DNA of 64,000 nt from Rhodanobacter spathiphylli B39 (GCF_000264295.1 NZ_AJXT01000004.1:651927-715926), one strand, 5' to 3'; numbered from the stretch's first letter, positions 1 through 10,381 are shown. The notes: a model not told the origin generated them from the sequence alone. Made by a program: numbers and translations.

Positions 1-2
1 AC

Positions 3-2612
3 ACCAGCGTCGCCCAGGCGCTGCCGGCCGGCAGCCGCATCGGTCCGTTCGAGCTGGTCGAGGTGCTGGGCGAGGGCGGTTCGTCCACGGTGTTCCGGGC
101 CTTTCGCCAGGTCGATGGCGTACGCCAGGAAGTGGCGATCAAGCTGCTGGCGCGCGGCCTCTATACCGCCGACGCGCAGCGCCAGTTCCGCCGCGAGCGC
201 GAGGCGCTGGCACGCCTGCGTCATCCCGGCATCGCCCGGCTGATCGAGGGTGGCATCACCGAGGCCGGCCTGGCCTATATCGCACTGGAGCTGGTCGACG
301 GCCTGCCAATCACCCGCTATGCCAGCCAGCACCGGCTGGACTTGCGCCAGCGGCTGGTGCTGTTCCTGATGGTCTGCCGTGCGGTGGAGACGGCGCATCG
401 GGCACTGATCGTGCACCGTGACCTGAAGCCTTCCAACGTGCTGGTCACCGCCGACGGCCACGTCAAGCTGCTCGACTTCGGCATCGCCATGCTGCTCGAC
501 GAGGATGCCGCCGAGCAGATCCATACCCAGCATCGCGCCTTGACACCCGCCTACGCGGCGCCCGAACAGTTCGCCCAGGAGCCGGTCAACGCGGCGACCG
601 ACGTGTATGCGCTGGGCGTGTTGCTGGACGAACTGATCACCGGGCAACGGCGCGCCAGCGCGGATGCCGGTACGCCATCGTCTCGGCTCAGCCCGGATAC
701 CGTCACCACGGCTTACGGCACCGTGCCGGCCGGCGTGTCGACGCTGCGACACAAGCTGCGCGGCGATCTCGACAACATCGTGCTGAAAGCCACCGCCAGC
801 GAAGCGGAGCGTCGCTACGCCTCGGCCGGCGCGCTGGCCGAGGACATCGAGCGCCACCTGGACCGCCAGCCGGTGCTCGCCCATCCGCCGTCGCGGTGGT
901 ATCGCACCAGCAAGTTCGTGGCCCGCCATCGCGGTGGCGTCGTGCTCACCGCGTTGTTCATGGCGGCCGTCCTCACCTCGTTGTCGATCGCGCTGTGGCA
1001 GGCACAGGTGGCCCGCCAGCAGGCCGCACGCGCGAACATGGTGCGGGATTTCGTCGAGAGCCTGTTCGCGCCGGTGCGCTACGGTACCGCCCCCTCCGAA
1101 CAACCCAGCCTGGACGAATTGCTGGCCCATGGCGTCGCGAAGCTCGACAACGCGCCGTCGATGGATGACGGCAGCCAGGTGGACCTGCTGGCGATGTTCT
1201 CGCGCCTGTACGAGGATCTTGGCGATGTCGCGCAAGCGCGGCAGCTGGCGAACCGGGCCGTCGCCCTGTCGGAACGGACGCTGGCGCCGTCCGCCATCGA
1301 ATCGATCCGTGCGCTGACCGCCAGGGGCTACGCTGCGGTGCGCATGGAGGACTACGCCGACGGTGGCACCGACCTGCGGCTTGCCCACCAGCGCATGCTG
1401 GCACAGGGCATCCGCGGCGAAGCGCTGATCGACCTGCTCGGTCCGCTGGGCGCGGTCGAGAACAGCGAAGGCCATGGCGAAGCCGCGCTCGATCTCGCCC
1501 GCGAGGCGCTGGCCGAACGGATCGACAGCTGGGGACCGGACGATCCGCGGGTCGGCATCGGCTACAACGACGTCGCCTCCGCGCTGGAAGGCCTGGAACG
1601 CTACGACGAGGCGATCCCGATGTGGCGCAAGACGTGGCAGTTCGAGCTCGCGCATTTCGGACCGTCCAGCAGCCAGACGACGCTGGCGCTGGCCGGCCTG
1701 GCTTCGTCCAGCTTTCGCGCCGGCCACTGGACGCAGGCGCATGCACTGTTCGGGCAGGCCCTGGCGATGTACGCCCGCAACGGCAACGCGCCCCAGCTCA
1801 CCCAGGTGTATGCGGCGCAGAAAGCTTGCGTGCTGGAAGGGTTGCGCGCCGATCACGCCAGCGCGCAGGCGCGTTGCGGGCAGGCGCAGGCCTGGTCGGC
1901 CGCTGGCTTCGGCGCGGACACCGCCCTGCATGGCGACTCACTGGAAGCCACGGCGTTCGGCGAGGTGGAGGCAGGCGATCTCGTCGCTGCGCGCAAGCTG
2001 TTCGACGCGGCCCGCAAGCTGTACGGCAGTGACCCGGCCAACCGCATGCGGATCGGCCGGGTGGACAGCGAGCTGGCCGGCATCGCCCTGCTGGAAGGCC
2101 AGCCTGCCGTGGCGCGCGAGCTGCTGCCCGAGGCCATCGCCGGCCTGCGCACGCGCAAGTACCGGATGCCGCCGTTGATCGCCGAGGCGCGCCTGCTGCT
2201 GGCCTGCACCCGGACGCCCGCCACGCCGTGTCCGCCCGACCTGCAGGCGACGGTCGAGCATGACCTTGCTGCGGTGGCGTCGCGCAACGACCCGCAACTG
2301 CTGTGGGTGCACACGCTGCTGGCGCAGGTCGAGCTGGCGCATGACCAGGCCGGCGCGGCAAGGGCCCGGCTGACAGCAGCGATTCCCCGTGCCGCCGGCG
2401 ATTTGCCACCGGCGCATCCGCGTCGACTCGCGGCGCAGCTGTGGCTTGCCGTGGCCGCGGCGCGCAGCGGCGACTGCGCCGATGCCGAAGCGCAGGCCCG
2501 CGCTGCCAGCGCGACCATCCAGCTTGGCGGCCTCGCTGCACATCCCGAACTGGCCAGCGCCAGCACGCTGCTGCGCCACCCCCTGGCATCCTGCGGCCCG
2601 CTGCTGAACTGA
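3..2612 (+). CDS. Serine/threonine protein kinase with C-terminal TPR region (5' end outside window)
   Basis: Hanks-type Ser/Thr kinase joined to a long helical repeat domain. The frame is open to the left edge, so the true start lies outside; a GTG at 63 falls inside the glycine loop (LGEGGSSTVF) and cannot be the start. Visible kinase marks: ATP-binding lysine in VAIKLL, catalytic HRDLKPSN (about nt 414-437), DFG (about 474-482) and APEQ. One hydrophobic segment (about nt 931-1000) probably anchors the kinase in the inner membrane. The remainder, rich in Ala/Leu/Glu helices, looks like degenerate TPR repeats in the periplasm. In Xanthomonadales such genes commonly follow an ECF sigma factor gene; that partner would lie to the left (inference). 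No substrate can be named. Confidence 0.88.
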   Translation, partial: TSVAQALPAGSRIGPFELVEVLGEGGSSTVFRAFRQVDGVRQEVAIKLLARGLYTADAQRQFRREREALARLRHPGIARLIEGGITEAGLAYIALELVDGLPITRYASQHRLDLRQRLVLFLMVCRAVETAHRALIVHRDLKPSNVLVTADGHVKLLDFGIAMLLDEDAAEQIHTQHRALTPAYAAPEQFAQEPVNAATDVYALGVLLDELITGQRRASADAGTPSSRLSPDTVTTAYGTVPAGVSTLRHKLRGDLDNIVLKATASEAERRYASAGALAEDIERHLDRQPVLAHPPSRWYRTSKFVARHRGGVVLTALFMAAVLTSLSIALWQAQVARQQAARANMVRDFVESLFAPVRYGTAPSEQPSLDELLAHGVAKLDNAPSMDDGSQVDLLAMFSRLYEDLGDVAQARQLANRAVALSERTLAPSAIESIRALTARGYAAVRMEDYADGGTDLRLAHQRMLAQGIRGEALIDLLGPLGAVENSEGHGEAALDLAREALAERIDSWGPDDPRVGIGYNDVASALEGLERYDEAIPMWRKTWQFELAHFGPSSSQTTLALAGLASSSFRAGHWTQAHALFGQALAMYARNGNAPQLTQVYAAQKACVLEGLRADHASAQARCGQAQAWSAAGFGADTALHGDSLEATAFGEVEAGDLVAARKLFDAARKLYGSDPANRMRIGRVDSELAGIALLEGQPAVARELLPEAIAGLRTRKYRMPPLIAEARLLLACTRTPATPCPPDLQATVEHDLAAVASRNDPQLLWVHTLLAQVELAHDQAGAARARLTAAIPRAAGDLPPAHPRRLAAQLWLAVAAARSGDCADAEAQARAASATIQLGGLAAHPELASASTLLRHPLASCGPLLN

Positions 2613-2773
2613 CCCGCGCTTGCAGCGTTCCACCCGTCGCCCCGCCTGGCCTGCGTGAACCACGCGTGGGCGTGTCGCAACTTGTCGCCCTTCGGTGTTC
2701 TCCGTCTTGCCACGACCACGCGGTCGGGCGGGGCAGGGGCTGCATCAACGACAAGCCAAGGGGGCAAACCGTC

Positions 2774-4195
2774 ATGTTCCATCAGCGCACTTTCGTATCC
2801 GTCGCAGCCGGCCTGGTCCTGCTGGCGACCGTCGTCGGCACACCGGCGCAGGATCGACGTCACCAGCCATCACCGGCCAACACGCTGGTCACCGCCAACC
2901 CTTCGGGCTGGCTGCAGACCACCACGCCTGGTGGCAGCATCGACACCGCCAACCCGTTCTTCCAGAGCTTCGGGCCCAACGGTCGCACCTGCGATTCCTG
3001 TCATCGGCAGGCCCAGGGCTGGTCGATCACCCCGGACGAGCTGCGCCAGCGCTTCGCCAGGACCAACGGCAACGATCCGATCTTCCGCCTGGTCGATGGT
3101 GCCGTTTCGCCGCGAGCCGATGTGTCCAGCCTCTACGCGCGGCGCATCGCCTACTCCATGCTGCTCAACCGGGGCCTGATCCGCGTCGGCATGCCGATGC
3201 CGGCGAATGCCGAGTTTCGCCTGACCCGCGTCGATGATCCCTACGGTTACGCCAGTGCGAGCGACCTGTCGCTGTTTCGGCGCCCGCTGCCGTCGACCAA
3301 CCTGATCTGGCTCACCGCGGTCATGTGGGACGGGCGTGAGACCGTCGCGCCGTTCAAGCCGCCGATGGATGCCGGCATCAATCACGAGGACATCATCGAG
3401 AGCCTGGCCTCGCAGGCACGCGATGCCATCCTCGGCCACGAGGAGGCCGCGGTGGCACCCGACGCCAGCGTGATCGATCGCATCGTGGATTTCGAGCTGC
3501 ATCTGTTCACTGCCCAGCTGATCGACCAGGACGCCGGCAAGCTCAATGCCGAGGACGGCATGGGCGGCGCCAGCATCCTGGCGCAACAGCGCTTCTGGGT
3601 CGGCATCAACGATACCCTGGGCGGCGATCCCACCGGCGATGCCTTCGACGAGAAGGCGATGCGCCTGTTCGACGAGTGGAACGTCCCCGGCGCCCAGTTC
3701 AGCCACGATCGCGGCGAGCGGGCGCGGGCCGCGGTCGCCCGCGGCGAGCAGCTCTTCAACACGCTGCCGATCGCGATCAGCGGCGTGGCCGGGCTCAACG
3801 ACGTGACCGGCCTGCCCGTCATCCAGGGCAGCTGCAGCAGCTGCCACAACGCGCCGAACATCGGCAACCACTCGGCGGCGCTGCCGGTCAACATCGGCAT
3901 CGCCGACGCTAGCCGACGCACGCCGGACATGCCGTTGTACACGTTGACCAACAACGCCACGGGCAGGAGCGTGCAGACCACCGACCCCGGCCTGGCATTG
4001 CGTACCGGCAAGTGGGCCGACATCGGCAAGTTCAAGGGGCCGATCCTGCGCGGGCTCGCCGCACGCGCGCCGTACTTCCACAACGGTTCGGCCGCGACGC
4101 TGATGGACGTGGTCGACTTCTACGACACGCGCTTCAACGTGCACATGAGCGGGCAGCAGAAAAGCGATCTGGTCGCGTTCCTGTCGGCGCTCTGA
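2774..4195 (+). CDS. Dihaem cytochrome c / cytochrome c peroxidase-MauG family protein
   Basis: Predicted 473-residue exported c-type cytochrome. The N-terminus carries a signal peptide (hydrophobic run after MFHQRTF, Ala-Gln near residue 26). Two haem-attachment motifs are visible, CDSCH near residue 72 and CSSCH near residue 352, and the C-terminal APYFHNGSAATLMDVVDFYD stretch is typical of the CcpA/MauG family, whose members reduce peroxide or oxidise protein substrates in the periplasm. The open frame extends upstream into the kinase gene, but ATG 2774 is preferred because AGGGGG lies 8-13 nt before it and the signal peptide starts there. It follows the kinase by about 160 bp and may be a separate unit. 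Peroxidase versus another oxidase role cannot be settled from sequence. Confidence 0.85.
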   Translation: MFHQRTFVSVAAGLVLLATVVGTPAQDRRHQPSPANTLVTANPSGWLQTTTPGGSIDTANPFFQSFGPNGRTCDSCHRQAQGWSITPDELRQRFARTNGNDPIFRLVDGAVSPRADVSSLYARRIAYSMLLNRGLIRVGMPMPANAEFRLTRVDDPYGYASASDLSLFRRPLPSTNLIWLTAVMWDGRETVAPFKPPMDAGINHEDIIESLASQARDAILGHEEAAVAPDASVIDRIVDFELHLFTAQLIDQDAGKLNAEDGMGGASILAQQRFWVGINDTLGGDPTGDAFDEKAMRLFDEWNVPGAQFSHDRGERARAAVARGEQLFNTLPIAISGVAGLNDVTGLPVIQGSCSSCHNAPNIGNHSAALPVNIGIADASRRTPDMPLYTLTNNATGRSVQTTDPGLALRTGKWADIGKFKGPILRGLAARAPYFHNGSAATLMDVVDFYDTRFNVHMSGQQKSDLVAFLSAL

Positions 4196-4214
4196 ACCCC
4201 CTTGCCCGGGCCGG

Positions 4215-5123
4215 CTAGCCCGGGCTGGCCGGGCAGCGGGCCATGTGCAGCAGCACGCCGGCCAGGCTCTTCAGGTCCTGCGCGTTGTGTGCCGCCACCC
4301 GCCGCAGGTTCCGGGCAGGGCCGCCGCGCAGGTAGGTGAGCCAGGCTGCCGGCGCCTCGGCGCCGGGCAGGTCGTCCTCGCGCACCACACCCAGCAGCTG
4401 GCGTTCGGCCGTGGCCAGGCGGCAGTCGGGCCACTGCCGCTTCCAGTGCCGTCGCACCGGATGCAGCAGATCCAGGTGAGCCAGGCCGGCCAGCGGATTG
4501 GGCAGGCGCGCCAGGCGATAGCGGGTCGCCAGCAGGGGTGCGTCGTAACACTTGCCGTTGTAGCTGACGAGCACGGTGTCACCGCTCAGCCACTCGGCGA
4601 ACGTGCGCAGCATCGCCGTCTCGGCAGCCATCGTGGTGAGGGTGAGCTGGCGGATGCGGAAGCGGCCGTCGAGCCAGTCCGCGGCGCCGATCATGAAGGC
4701 GCGGGTGCCGGTACCGCCGGCCAGGCCGGTGGTTTCGGTATCGAAGTGCAGCAGGCGGTAGTGATGGACCGGCGCCATCCGGGCGAAGCCGGTTTCGACG
4801 ACCGCCGGCGGATCGAGCCAGTCGACCAGGGCTTCGGTGTAGCGCAGGCCCGGCGCGATCTCGATGCCGGGCACCTCGCGGTCGCCGGACGAGATCGTGG
4901 CGGGGCCGCGCCTCATTTGCGCGTGACGCTGCAGCAGACGGCGTAGCTCGGGCGAGATCGCGCGATCGGTTGTCGCAATGCCTGCAGAAGGCGGACGTTG
5001 CGCGACGGGCGCGGAAGCTACGGAACCCGTCAGGCCGGCTGGCAAGTCCAGGTTCGGCGCACGGCTACCGACCTTGCCGGCCTCCGCCCGCAGCTTGCGC
5101 ATCCGCGCGGCCAGCGCGCTCAC
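4215..5123 (-). CDS. RNase H-fold 3'-5' exonuclease, YprB/MrfB-like
   Basis: 302-residue protein with an exonuclease fold of the DEDD type: first acidic motif HFDTETTG near the middle, then a YNGKCYD motif and a C-terminal HNAQDLKSL stretch supplying the last metal ligands. This pattern matches the YprB/MrfB family (RNase H-like). In Bacillus subtilis MrfB works with the helicase MrfA in a UvrABC-independent repair of mitomycin C damage (established for that species). Here the start ATG overlaps the stop of the helicase gene by 4 bp (5120-5123), so the two are almost surely translated together. The N-terminal 100 residues are basic and Pro/Ala-rich with no clear domain. Exact substrate in this organism is inferred. 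Confidence 0.85.
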   Translation of the reverse strand: MSALAARMRKLRAEAGKVGSRAPNLDLPAGLTGSVASAPVAQRPPSAGIATTDRAISPELRRLLQRHAQMRRGPATISSGDREVPGIEIAPGLRYTEALVDWLDPPAVVETGFARMAPVHHYRLLHFDTETTGLAGGTGTRAFMIGAADWLDGRFRIRQLTLTTMAAETAMLRTFAEWLSGDTVLVSYNGKCYDAPLLATRYRLARLPNPLAGLAHLDLLHPVRRHWKRQWPDCRLATAERQLLGVVREDDLPGAEAPAAWLTYLRGGPARNLRRVAAHNAQDLKSLAGVLLHMARCPASPG

Positions 5124-7528
5124 AGTGCCACCAGCAAGGCCAGCACGCGCAGCGCCAGTGCCTTCGGCGTGCTGGCTGCCGCTTCGTCCGCGGCCAGCAC
5201 CGGGCCGACACAGGCCGGGCAGCCGGCGCGGCAGTCGCAGCGTTCGATCAGGCTGATCGATTGCGCTACCAGATCCTCGCGACGCTGGAACAGCGGCTCG
5301 CTCTGGCCGATGCCGCCGGGGAAGGCGTCGTACAGGTAGACGGTGGGCGTGAACGGCGCACCTGGTGCCGGCGTGGCGGGTTGGCCGTCATTGCCGCGGA
5401 TCTGGCCGCGGCCGCTGAAATCGGCGCTGACGAACCACGCACCATCGCCCGAGCCCACGGATTTCTGCAGGTCGCGCGCCTCGGCCATCACCGCCACGGT
5501 GGCCACGATGTGCAGCGCGTAAGCCGCGCCGAGGAAACCGTCCAGCGCCTGCTGGCGCTGTTCGAACGCGGCATCCAGCACCGCCTGCGGCAACTGCCAC
5601 CACACCGCGGTGGTATGCAGTTCCTGATCGGGCAGGGTGACCGGGCCGTAGCCGATGTTCTCGTGCGAGTAGAAGCGGATCTTCTTGTAGCCGGGCACGC
5701 GGCGCACCACGTGCACCTCACCGTGGTGGGCCTGGCCGCAGCCGGCGTGCGAACTGTCGAAGCAGTCCAGCACTTTCAACCTGGTGTAGTCGATGGCGTC
5801 GGTGTAGTAGTCGACCTGGGTGCGGGTGACATAGGCCTTGCGGCCTTCCCAGTCCAGCTTCTCGACCTGGTAGGGCAGCGACTGGATCATGTGGATGGCG
5901 CCCTCGTACAGCGTCACCGCGGCGGCGGAGTAGTCGACCTCGGCAATGATGGTCTGGCGACCGTCGGTGCGATCGACCACCACGAAATTGCCGTCGGCGA
6001 CCGAGCGCAGCGATACCGCGATGGCCGGGTAGCTGTCGGCAATCCATTCCCGGCGGTCGCCCTCGCGGTGCAGCACGCCTTCTTCACCCAGCAGGTCGAG
6101 CCAGGGGGTCGCCACTTCGGTGCCGAACATCTCGTCACCGATGAACGGCAGTTCGAACGCGGCGCAGCGGATGTGGTCAAGCAGGATCAGCGGCTGATCG
6201 GGCTGGATGCGCGCGTGCTCGGGCGTGGCGTCCTGGAAGAACTCCGGATGCCGCACCAGGTACTGGTCCAGCGGGTCGGAGCTGGCCACCAGCACGCCCA
6301 GGGCCGACTGCTGGCGCCGCCCGGCGCGGCCGAAGCGCTGCCAGGTGGCGGCGACCGATCCGGGGTAGCCGTTCAGCACCACCACGTCGAGGCTGCCAAT
6401 ATCCACGCCGAGCTCCAGCGCGGACGTGCTCACGATGCCGTCGATGCTGCCCGCACGCATCTCGCGCTCGGCGGCGCGGCGCTCCTTCGGCAGGTAGCCG
6501 CCGCGATAGGCGCGGATACGCGGCGGCTTGCGCGGGTCGTGGTCGAACACGTCCTTGAGGTATCTGGTAAGCACCTCGACCATGCTGCGCGACTGGGCGA
6601 ATACCAGGGTCTTCAAGCCCGACTTGATCGCCAGCCTGGCGATGCGGTTGGTCTGCGAGCGCGCCGAGGCGCGCAGGCCCAGATCGGGATTGATCACCGG
6701 CGGGTTCCACAGCAGCACGTGCTGGTCGCCGGTGGGCGCGCCGCTTTCGGTGATCGCGGTGACCGCGTCCTCGATCAGCGCCTCGGCGTGCTCCTGCGGG
6801 TTGCCGATGGTGGCCGAGCACAGGATGAACTGGGGAGTGACACCGTAGAACGCGCAGACGCGTTTCAACCGTCGGATCACATTGGCTACATGCGAGCCGA
6901 ACACCCCGCGATAGGTATGCACCTCATCGATCACCACGTAGCGGAGGTTCTCGAAGAACTGCGCCCACTTGGTGTGATGGGGCAGGATCGCCTGGTGCAG
7001 CATGTCCGGGTTGCTGACCACGATGTCGCCATGCAGGCGGATCGCCTGCCGCGCATCGCCGGGCGTATCGCCATCGAAGGTGAACGCCTTCACGCCCAGC
7101 TCGCCAGCCTTGTTCAACTCCAGCAGCTCGGCCACCTGGTCCTGCGCCAGCGCCTTGGTCGGGAACAGGTACAGCGCCTTGGCCTTGTCCTGCATCGCCG
7201 CGCTGATCACCGGCAGCGTGTAGCACAGCGACTTGCCCGAGGCGGTGGGTGTGACGATGGCCACGTGCGCGCCCGATTGCGTGGCCGTCCACGCCTCGGC
7301 CTGATGGCTGTAAAGCTGCTCGATGCCCCGCGTGTGCAGGGCTTGCGCCAGTGCCGGCGGAAGATCCGCGGGCAAGGGCGCGAAGCTGCCCTCGCGAGCG
7401 GGCACCACGAAGGCGCCGGTGATCCGCGCCGCGTAGCGCTTCGACAAGCGCTGGGCCAGCGTGCGGCCATCGCCGGGATCGCGCAGGACGAGGTCATCGG
7501 TGGCGTAGCGGTCGGGCAGTGCATTCAT
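5120..7528 (-). CDS. DEAD/DEAH-box helicase with C-terminal cysteine cluster, YprA/MrfA-like
   Basis: 802-residue superfamily 2 helicase. Motif I TPTASGKS is at residues 93-100, motif II DEVH at 201-204, motif III CSATIGNP follows, and motif VI is GRAGRRQQ. The C-terminal third (DUF1998-like) ends with a four-cysteine cluster CDCRAGCPAC around residues 764-773, a feature of the YprA/MrfA family proposed to bind metal. It overlaps the MrfB-like exonuclease by 4 bp, giving a two-gene repair unit as in Bacillus subtilis. The family unwinds DNA 3'-5' and is linked to repair of interstrand and bulky lesions; that function is extrapolated. PGAP-style names would be DEAD/DEAH box helicase. Start ATG is near the 5' end of the motif-Q region, consistent with family length. 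Confidence 0.9.
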   Translation of the reverse strand: MNALPDRYATDDLVLRDPGDGRTLAQRLSKRYAARITGAFVVPAREGSFAPLPADLPPALAQALHTRGIEQLYSHQAEAWTATQSGAHVAIVTPTASGKSLCYTLPVISAAMQDKAKALYLFPTKALAQDQVAELLELNKAGELGVKAFTFDGDTPGDARQAIRLHGDIVVSNPDMLHQAILPHHTKWAQFFENLRYVVIDEVHTYRGVFGSHVANVIRRLKRVCAFYGVTPQFILCSATIGNPQEHAEALIEDAVTAITESGAPTGDQHVLLWNPPVINPDLGLRASARSQTNRIARLAIKSGLKTLVFAQSRSMVEVLTRYLKDVFDHDPRKPPRIRAYRGGYLPKERRAAEREMRAGSIDGIVSTSALELGVDIGSLDVVVLNGYPGSVAATWQRFGRAGRRQQSALGVLVASSDPLDQYLVRHPEFFQDATPEHARIQPDQPLILLDHIRCAAFELPFIGDEMFGTEVATPWLDLLGEEGVLHREGDRREWIADSYPAIAVSLRSVADGNFVVVDRTDGRQTIIAEVDYSAAAVTLYEGAIHMIQSLPYQVEKLDWEGRKAYVTRTQVDYYTDAIDYTRLKVLDCFDSSHAGCGQAHHGEVHVVRRVPGYKKIRFYSHENIGYGPVTLPDQELHTTAVWWQLPQAVLDAAFEQRQQALDGFLGAAYALHIVATVAVMAEARDLQKSVGSGDGAWFVSADFSGRGQIRGNDGQPATPAPGAPFTPTVYLYDAFPGGIGQSEPLFQRREDLVAQSISLIERCDCRAGCPACVGPVLAADEAAASTPKALALRVLALLVAL

Positions 7529-7698
7529 GGTCGGACATCCGCAAAAGGTCTTCGCGGATTAGGCCGGTGCGTTGTCTCACTGCATGAGATGAAGCCATTC
7601 GTCTGCCGCCATGGCCGGCGAGCAGGCAGTGTATCGCTTGGGTCTGCTCAGATCCCCGGGCAACGATGCCACCACCAAGCGTAGGCTCGCCATCGGAC

Positions 7699-10167
7699 TC
7701 AGCCCGGCAGGATGTCCCGGATCCTGCGCCGCAACGCGTCCAGCGAAAACGGCTTGGTCAGCACGTGCATGTCCGGCTCGAGGTTGCCGTTGCCGACGAT
7801 GGAATTTTCGGCGTAGCCGGTCATGAACAGGATCTTCAGTTGCGGGCGGGTGCTGCGTGCGGTGTCGGCCATCTGGCGACCGTTCATGGCGCCGGGCAGG
7901 CCCACGTCGGTGATCAGCAGGTCGATCGTCGTGCCGGTCTGCAGGATGCGCAGGCCGGCGCTGCCGTCGCCGGCCTGCAGGACGGTGTAGCCGGCGTCGG
8001 CCAGGACTTCGCAGACCAGTTCGCGGATCGAGGGTTCGTCCTCGACCACCAGCACGGTGTCGCTTTGCGGCGCCGCTTCGGCCAGGCGCGCCGGCTGCGT
8101 GGTTTCGGGGTCGACGGCGGCCTCGTGATGGCGGGGCAGGTAGATGCACAGGGTGGAGCCGATGCCCGGTTCGGAATGAATGCGCACCTGTCCGCCGGAC
8201 TGCCGGGCGAAGCCGTAGACCATCGACAGGCCCAGGCCGGTACCCTGGCCGATCGCCTTGGTGGTGAAGAACGGGTCGAAGGCGCGGGCGATGATCTCGG
8301 GGGTCATGCCGCTGCCATTGTCGGTGACGCTGAGCGAGACGTACTGGCCCGCGTCGAGCTCGCAGGCCGTCGCCGCGCTCTCGTCCAGCGAGCGGTTGGC
8401 CGTCTCGATGGTGAGGCAGCCGCCGTCCGGCATCGCGTCGCGCGCGTTGATGCACAGGTTGAGCAGGGCGCTTTCCAGCTGCGGCGGATCGACCAGGCTG
8501 GGCCACAGGCCGTCGGCGCCGACCACTTCCAGCTGGATTGCCGGGCCGATGGTGCGGCGGATCAGCTCTTCCATGCCGGCCACCAGCCGGTTGACGTCGG
8601 TGGAGCGCGGATCGAGGGTCTGCTGGCGGGAAAAGGCCAGCAGTCGCTGGGTCAGCGAGGCAGCACGGCGCACCGCCGTTTCGCTGAGGGCCAGGTAGCG
8701 CGGCACGTCCTCGATCCTGCCCTGGTCAAGCTTTGCCCGCGCCGCTTCCATCGCACCCATGATGCCGCCGAGCAGGTTGTTGAAGTCGTGCGCCAGGCCG
8801 CCGGTGAGCTTGCCCACGGCTTCCATCTTCTGCGACTGGCGCAAGGCGGCCTCGGTGCGCGCCAGCGATTCGGCGGCTTCCTTGTCGGCCGTGATGTCGC
8901 GCGCGCTGCAGTAGATCCTGTCGTCCTCGGGAATGGCCACCCACGACAGCCAGCGGTAGCCGCCATCGGCGTGGCGGTAGCGATTCTCGAAGCACAGCGC
9001 CGGTTCGCCCAGCTCGATGGCGCGGGCGAACGCCAGCCGGTTGCGGGCCAGGTCGTCGGGATGCAGGAAGTCGAAGAACGGGGTGCGCGCGATGGTCTCC
9101 TCCGGCCAACCCAGCACCGATTGCCAGGCCGGGTTGGACTGCTCGAAGATGCCCTCGGCATTGAGCACGCCCATGAGGTCGGTGCTCAGCTGCCAGGTGC
9201 GTGCGCGACCGTGCATGCGTCGGGCCACCTGCAGTTCCAGGTCGGCATTGAGCGCACGCAGGCGTGCCTCGCTGGAACGCAGCGCGTTTTCCGCCAGCGC
9301 GCGTTCGGTGACGTCGGTGCCTTCGACGAAGATGCCGGTGACTTCGCCCAGCGCATTCCTGATCGGCTGGTAGACGAAGTCCAGGTAGCGCTGGCTGATC
9401 GGTGCACCCGGCGCCGGCTGCATCGCGAACGGCGTCGCCATCGCCACGTAGGGCTCGCCACTGTCGTAGACCGTATCGAGCAAGTCGACAAAGCCCTGGG
9501 CGGCTGCGTCGGGCAGGGCCTCGGCCACCGAACGGCCGAGCACGTTGCGCTCGCCGATCAGGCGGACGTAGCTCGGGTTGGTCAGCTCGAAAATGTGCTG
9601 GGGCCCGCGCAGCAGGGCCATGAACGACGGCGCCTGCTCGAACAGCTCGGCCAAGCGCTGGCGCTCCTCCACTGCTCGGCGGGACACCAGTACCTGTTCG
9701 GTGGTCTCGGTGCACACCACCAGCACGCCGCCCACGCCGCCGGGTGCGGACTCGTCGTCGATGGGGCTGTAGCTGTAGGTCCAGTAGGTGTCCTCGTCGC
9801 GACCGTTCCGCTGCAGGACCAGATGCTGGTTCTCGTGCCAGGTGGCGCTGCCGCCGGCCATCACCTGGCGGACCTGGCCGCCGATGTCCGCCCAGATCTC
9901 CGGCCACACCTGGCGGCCGGGCAGGCCGAGCGAGCAGGGATGGCGCTCGACGGTGAGCGTCTGCGCATAGGCGTCGTTGTAGAACCAGATCGCCTCGCTG
10001 CCCCAGAACATGCCCATCTGATGGCGCGAATTGAGCATCAGCCGGATGGCCGTGCGCAGCGCCTGGGGCCACAGTTCCGGCTTGCCCAGTGGATGCGATG
10101 CCCAGTCGTGGGCACGCATCAACGCGCCCATTTCGTCGCCGCCCGCCAGAAATGAAGCATCCGCCAT
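7699..10167 (-). CDS. Soluble hybrid PAS-sensor histidine kinase with receiver domain
   Basis: 822-residue two-component sensor without any convincing membrane segment, so cytoplasmic. Order: three PAS-like domains (about 30-130, 155-280, 305-420), HisKA dimerisation helix with phospho-accepting His460 in [11 protein letters not shown], HATPase with DNGSGM and [11 protein letters not shown] boxes, then a C-terminal receiver with Asp754 in [10 protein letters not shown] and the conserved Lys in VLTKPF. This PAS-HisKA-HATPase-REC layout is widespread in Xanthomonadales. No cognate output regulator lies next to it, so the phosphorelay partner is unknown. The gene stands alone: 170 bp separate it from the helicase gene and 240 bp with repeats from the PepSY-like gene. 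Confidence 0.9.
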   Translation of the reverse strand: MADASFLAGGDEMGALMRAHDWASHPLGKPELWPQALRTAIRLMLNSRHQMGMFWGSEAIWFYNDAYAQTLTVERHPCSLGLPGRQVWPEIWADIGGQVRQVMAGGSATWHENQHLVLQRNGRDEDTYWTYSYSPIDDESAPGGVGGVLVVCTETTEQVLVSRRAVEERQRLAELFEQAPSFMALLRGPQHIFELTNPSYVRLIGERNVLGRSVAEALPDAAAQGFVDLLDTVYDSGEPYVAMATPFAMQPAPGAPISQRYLDFVYQPIRNALGEVTGIFVEGTDVTERALAENALRSSEARLRALNADLELQVARRMHGRARTWQLSTDLMGVLNAEGIFEQSNPAWQSVLGWPEETIARTPFFDFLHPDDLARNRLAFARAIELGEPALCFENRYRHADGGYRWLSWVAIPEDDRIYCSARDITADKEAAESLARTEAALRQSQKMEAVGKLTGGLAHDFNNLLGGIMGAMEAARAKLDQGRIEDVPRYLALSETAVRRAASLTQRLLAFSRQQTLDPRSTDVNRLVAGMEELIRRTIGPAIQLEVVGADGLWPSLVDPPQLESALLNLCINARDAMPDGGCLTIETANRSLDESAATACELDAGQYVSLSVTDNGSGMTPEIIARAFDPFFTTKAIGQGTGLGLSMVYGFARQSGGQVRIHSEPGIGSTLCIYLPRHHEAAVDPETTQPARLAEAAPQSDTVLVVEDEPSIRELVCEVLADAGYTVLQAGDGSAGLRILQTGTTIDLLITDVGLPGAMNGRQMADTARSTRPQLKILFMTGYAENSIVGNGNLEPDMHVLTKPFSLDALRRRIRDILPG

Positions 10168-10270
10168 GAAATCAGGCCACCGGGGTCAGAGAAGCTGCTG
10201 CAGGTTGCAACCGTTGCGGCAGGCTACCATCGCGGCGCCAGGGCCGTGAACGCCCTGGGGCAGATCTCTC

Positions 10271-10345
10271 GCTGATGAGTCCGAGGCTGACGAATCCGAG
10301 GCTGACGAATCCGGGGCTGACGAATCCGGGGCTGGCGGATTCTCG
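10271..10345. repeat. Five-copy 15-bp tandem repeat
   Basis: Five head-to-tail 15-bp units based on GCTGACGAATCCGGG, the two outer units diverged. It lies in the gap between the hybrid kinase and the PepSY-like gene, downstream of the latter's terminator. No gene is visible here, although the repeat length is a multiple of three. Confidence 0.85.
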
Positions 10346-10350
10346 ACGAC

Positions 10351-10381
10351 AGGAGAAAACCGGCGCGTCGTGACGCGCCGG
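10351..10381 (-). terminator. Rho-independent terminator of the PepSY-like gene
   Basis: Perfect 10-bp stem CCGGCGCGTC / GACGCGCCGG with a 2-nt loop (10360-10381); read on the minus strand it is followed by TTTTCTCCT. It sits 27 nt after the stop codon of the minus-strand gene at 10408-10911. Confidence 0.8.

Noticed and set aside
4970..7684. Long plus-strand open frame opposite the helicase gene
   Set aside because: High-GC antisense shadow; composition is Arg/His/Gly-rich without domains, while the minus strand has full helicase motifs.
7666..10155. Plus-strand open frame opposite the hybrid kinase
   Set aside because: Mirror of the kinase coding frame, no recognisable domain.
10271..10345. 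CRISPR array
   Set aside because: Repeats are contiguous with no spacers, as also at 50475-50509.
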